A stretch of 7,319 bases of DNA from ATZT02 sp964639395 (GTDB lineage: Bacteria > Actinomycetota > Actinomycetes > S36-B12 > UBA5976). The stretch is taken from the NCBI GenBank assembly GCA_964639395.1, contig CAZXCT010000061.1:1-7319 (forward strand), given 5' to 3'. The translations under genes and the position numbers were made by a program. The notes beneath the pieces are model-generated. The model was given only the letters and a program-made list of their open reading frames with translations. It had not been told where the DNA came from and did no database searches. Shown one piece after another: positions 5,310 through 7,319 of this stretch. Within the stretch, counting starts at the first letter, position 1. Each line of letters opens with the position of its first letter.

Positions 5310-6782
5310 ATGGATAACAATTCAACACTCTGTCTCGTTACCGGTGCTACTGGTTATATCGGTGGACGCTTAGTAGGCCAACTTTTAGATCAAGGCTATC
5401 GAGTAAGAGTAATGGCAAGGTTTCCTGATCGCTTACGGGATTTACCTTGGTACGACAAAGTAGAAGTGGTTCAAGCAGATGCGCTAGATCCCACCTCAAT
5501 GCGAAAAGCACTCAGCGGGGTAGATGTTGCTTACTACCTATTACACGCAATTAATCAAGGTGAAAACTTTAAAGCTATTGAAGAAGCCATGGCAAATATT
5601 TTTGCAGATTGTTCCAAAGAGCAAAATATCAAAAAAATTATTTATTTGGGTGGAATAATTCCAAAACAAAAATTAAGTGAGCATCTTGCCGCCCGTGAAA
5701 TGACCGGAGAGCTACTGAGAAATTCTGGAGTTCCTACTATCGAATTTCGCGCTGGGGTTGTCTTGGGCTCGGGCTCTGCTTCATTTGAAATGCTTCGCTA
5801 TCTAACTGAACGCTTACCAATTATGGTCACGCCAAAGTGGGTTACCACCCGAATTCAGCCAATAGCAGTGAGAGACGTTTTGAGATATTTAGTAGGCGCT
5901 GCCGGGATTAAAGAAGTGCTCAATAGATCTTTTGATATCGGTGGGCCAGATATTTTCACTTATAAAGAAATGATGCACCGCTATGCCAAAGTTGCAAAAC
6001 TACGTAAGCGAATCATTATTACGGTTCCGCTTTTAACGCCGCGACTTTCTAGTTTGTGGGTTGGATTTGTAACACCAGTACCGGGTGCAATTGCACGTCC
6101 CTTGGTACGAAGTTTGGTTAACGAAGTTGTTTGCTCAGAGAGCGATATTAAAAAGTATATTCCAGATCCCCCTGAAGGCTTAACTGATTTTGAAACTGCA
6201 TTAGATCTTGCTTTAACTCGCATCAAAGAAGCGCAAGTTACTACGCGTTGGTCTAGCGCGTCTGTAGCCGGGGCTCCGGCTGAGCCATTACCCAGCGACC
6301 CCGACTGGGCCGGTGGAACTCTTTATCGCGATGTTCAGACTATAAAAGTTGATGCCACCCCAGAACAATTATGGAAGATAGTTGAAGGAATCGGCGGCGA
6401 GCACGGATACTTTTCAATGGATTGGGCATGGCAGATACGTGGAGTATTAGATCGCATGGTGGGTGGTGTTGGTTTACGACGTGGTCGACGCGATGCAGAT
6501 CATCTGCATGTTGGTGAGGCATTAGATTTTTGGCGAGTAGAAGCGCGCGAGCCTGGTGAACTATTAAGACTTCGTGCTGAAATGAAAAGCCCCGGGCTTG
6601 CTTGGTTAGAGTTTCAAATTAAACCGATTGGCCCAAATCAAAGTGAATTAATTCAAAGAGCTATTTTTTACCCACGCGGGTTAGCCGGACACGCTTATTG
6701 GTGGTCAGTTTCACTATTTCACGTTTTTGTATTTAAAGGTATGGCTAACAACATCTGCAAACGTGCACAAGCAATAAAGTAA
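5310..6782 (+). CDS. Atypical NAD(P)-binding SDR domain fused to DUF2867 (SRPBCC-like) domain
   Basis: A 490-aa two-domain protein. Residues 1 to about 310 form an extended/atypical SDR Rossmann domain: cofactor loop TGATGYIGG (11-19), basic residues after strand 2 (VRVMARFPDRL) suggesting NADP(H), ADALD (56-60), then IIYLGGIIPKQ and LSEHLAARE (122-130) where classical enzymes have YxxxK. That motif is absent, as in the NmrA-like branch, so dehydrogenase activity is uncertain. A Pro/Ala/Ser linker (about 311-335) leads to residues 336-488, which match the DUF2867 pattern: TIKVDATPEQLWKIVEGIGG, WQIRGVLDRMVGG, HVGEALDFWRVE, ending in FHVFVFKGM. DUF2867 relates to START-like folds that hold hydrophobic ligands, so lipid or quinone chemistry is plausible (inference). 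This fusion is known in actinobacteria. ATG at 5310 follows the peroxidase stop by three bases with no Shine-Dalgarno, suggesting re-initiation. Confidence 0.88.
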   Translation: MDNNSTLCLVTGATGYIGGRLVGQLLDQGYRVRVMARFPDRLRDLPWYDKVEVVQADALDPTSMRKALSGVDVAYYLLHAINQGENFKAIEEAMANIFADCSKEQNIKKIIYLGGIIPKQKLSEHLAAREMTGELLRNSGVPTIEFRAGVVLGSGSASFEMLRYLTERLPIMVTPKWVTTRIQPIAVRDVLRYLVGAAGIKEVLNRSFDIGGPDIFTYKEMMHRYAKVAKLRKRIIITVPLLTPRLSSLWVGFVTPVPGAIARPLVRSLVNEVVCSESDIKKYIPDPPEGLTDFETALDLALTRIKEAQVTTRWSSASVAGAPAEPLPSDPDWAGGTLYRDVQTIKVDATPEQLWKIVEGIGGEHGYFSMDWAWQIRGVLDRMVGGVGLRRGRRDADHLHVGEALDFWRVEAREPGELLRLRAEMKSPGLAWLEFQIKPIGPNQSELIQRAIFYPRGLAGHAYWWSVSLFHVFVFKGMANNICKRAQAIK

Positions 6783-6794
6783 ATTTCAAACTTT

Positions 6795-7319
6795 CTATTT
6801 TTTTAAAAGTGCTCTGGCAAGTAAAAATGCAATCACAAACCCAATTAATTCTGCCAAAATAAACCACGGTACTGAATTTAATGCTATTCCAGTAAATGAA
6901 TCCGTAAAGTATCTAGCAACACTTACCGCTGGGTTAGCAAAAGCGGTAGAGCTTGTGAAAAATATTGCTGAAAATATCCAAGCCGGCACCAAAAACACCA
7001 AAGCAGATTTGTCATAAATTTTGTCTTTTAGTGCAATTAAAAAAATCAATCCAAATGTTGCAAATATCTCTGCCGCAAACACTGGTGGGCTAATACGATC
7101 GTAGTTCGAAAATTGCCAAATATCCCCTGTGAAAAAGTAATTAGCCGCTAAAGCACCCATAATCGCTCCCAGTATTTGCGCCACTATCAACCACAGGGCA
7201 AATACTGCTTTTATTTCTTTTTTTACAAGTGCCAATAAAACCACAACAGGGTTTAAAAAAGCACCGCTAATTGGCATTAATACATAAATCAGCACCAACA
7301 GCGTCAGCGAAATTGCCGC
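6795..7319 (-). CDS. MIP/aquaporin-family channel, N-terminus beyond the window
   Basis: An integral membrane channel of the major intrinsic protein family. The frame stays open from the window edge (7319) to a TAG at 6795, so the TTG at 7298 is not the true start; helix 1 and part of helix 2 are missing. The first pore motif reads ISGAFLNPV (NPV in place of NPA), followed by three hydrophobic helices, and the second reads TAFANPAVSVARYFTDSF (NPA kept). In typical water and glycerol channels an arginine follows the second NPA directly; here it is valine, with an Arg four places later. This recalls the rhizobial AqpS-type arsenite/metalloid channels (from memory), so metalloid or small uncharged solute transport is as likely as water. 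Final helix: WFILAELIGFVIAFLLAR. It converges on the rightward run with a 12-base gap. Confidence 0.87.
   Translation of the reverse strand, partial: AAISLTLLVLIYVLMPISGAFLNPVVVLLALVKKEIKAVFALWLIVAQILGAIMGALAANYFFTGDIWQFSNYDRISPPVFAAEIFATFGLIFLIALKDKIYDKSALVFLVPAWIFSAIFFTSSTAFANPAVSVARYFTDSFTGIALNSVPWFILAELIGFVIAFLLARALLKK

Noticed and set aside
5981..6522. Two minus-strand frames (81 and 60 codons) inside the SDR-DUF2867 gene
   Set aside because: Both lie opposite a conserved two-domain protein and show no motif or ribosome binding site.
6783..6812. Possible bidirectional terminator between convergent genes (ACTTT...AAAGT with a run of seven T)
   Set aside because: The stem is only five weak A/T-rich pairs with an 11-base loop that contains the T run, so it is not a credible intrinsic terminator.
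7278..7298. TTG at 7298 as the true start of the aquaporin-family gene
   Set aside because: The frame continues in hydrophobic codons to the window edge, and the family needs another helix and a half upstream of NPV.
1..7319. Mobile elements, CRISPR arrays, defence genes or prophage remnants
   Set aside because: No direct repeats, transposase-like frames, integrase motifs or repeat-spacer patterns are visible. The tRNA genes show no duplicated 3' end suggesting an attachment site.

Overview
The window looks like core chromosome of a small, AT-rich actinobacterium. The nearest match I can suggest is the freshwater acI lineage (Nanopelagicales), but this rests on composition, the actinobacterial gene order and the protein families, not on a database search. 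The gene order tRNA-Thr, tRNA-Met, rpmG, hadA, hadB and murB on one strand is a familiar actinobacterial neighbourhood. Neither tRNA gene encodes its CCA end. There is no sign of phage, insertion sequences, CRISPR or foreign DNA. Genes are tightly packed and most of the sequence is coding.

Left half, minus strand (2398 down to 1): tRNA-Thr(GGU), tRNA-Met(CAU), ribosomal protein L33 (rpmG, 54 aa), the two hotdog subunits of a 3-hydroxyacyl dehydratase (HadA-like, then HadB-like), an unusual protein joining a CysRS C-terminal-like domain to a family-2 glycosyltransferase-like domain, and the first 82 codons of murB (peptidoglycan precursor synthesis), cut by the window edge. hadA/hadB share an ATGA overlap and hadB/glycosyltransferase a GTGA overlap, so these three are probably translationally coupled. 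The run joins translation, acyl-chain dehydration and envelope synthesis.

Right half, plus strand (2469 to 6782): five co-directional genes with gaps of 10, 21, 11 and 3 bases, probably one transcript. They encode a classical SDR oxidoreductase, a YajQ-family nucleotide-binding protein, a ten-helix EamA/DMT exporter, a thiol peroxidase of the glutathione peroxidase fold, and a 490-aa fusion of an NAD(P)-binding atypical SDR domain with a DUF2867 (SRPBCC-like) domain. The theme is redox and small-molecule metabolism, but no single pathway can be named. The two runs diverge from a 70-base gap (2399-2468) that must hold both promoters.

Right edge, minus strand: a MIP/aquaporin-family channel converges on the five-gene run after a 12-base gap. 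Its N-terminus lies outside the window. It lacks the usual selectivity-filter arginine after the second NPA motif.

I found no strong candidate for an undescribed multi-gene system. The most interesting items are the CysRS-tail/glycosyltransferase fusion, the atypical aquaporin filter, the one-residue-shorter active-site loop of the peroxidase, and a perfect 14-bp palindrome before the exporter gene.
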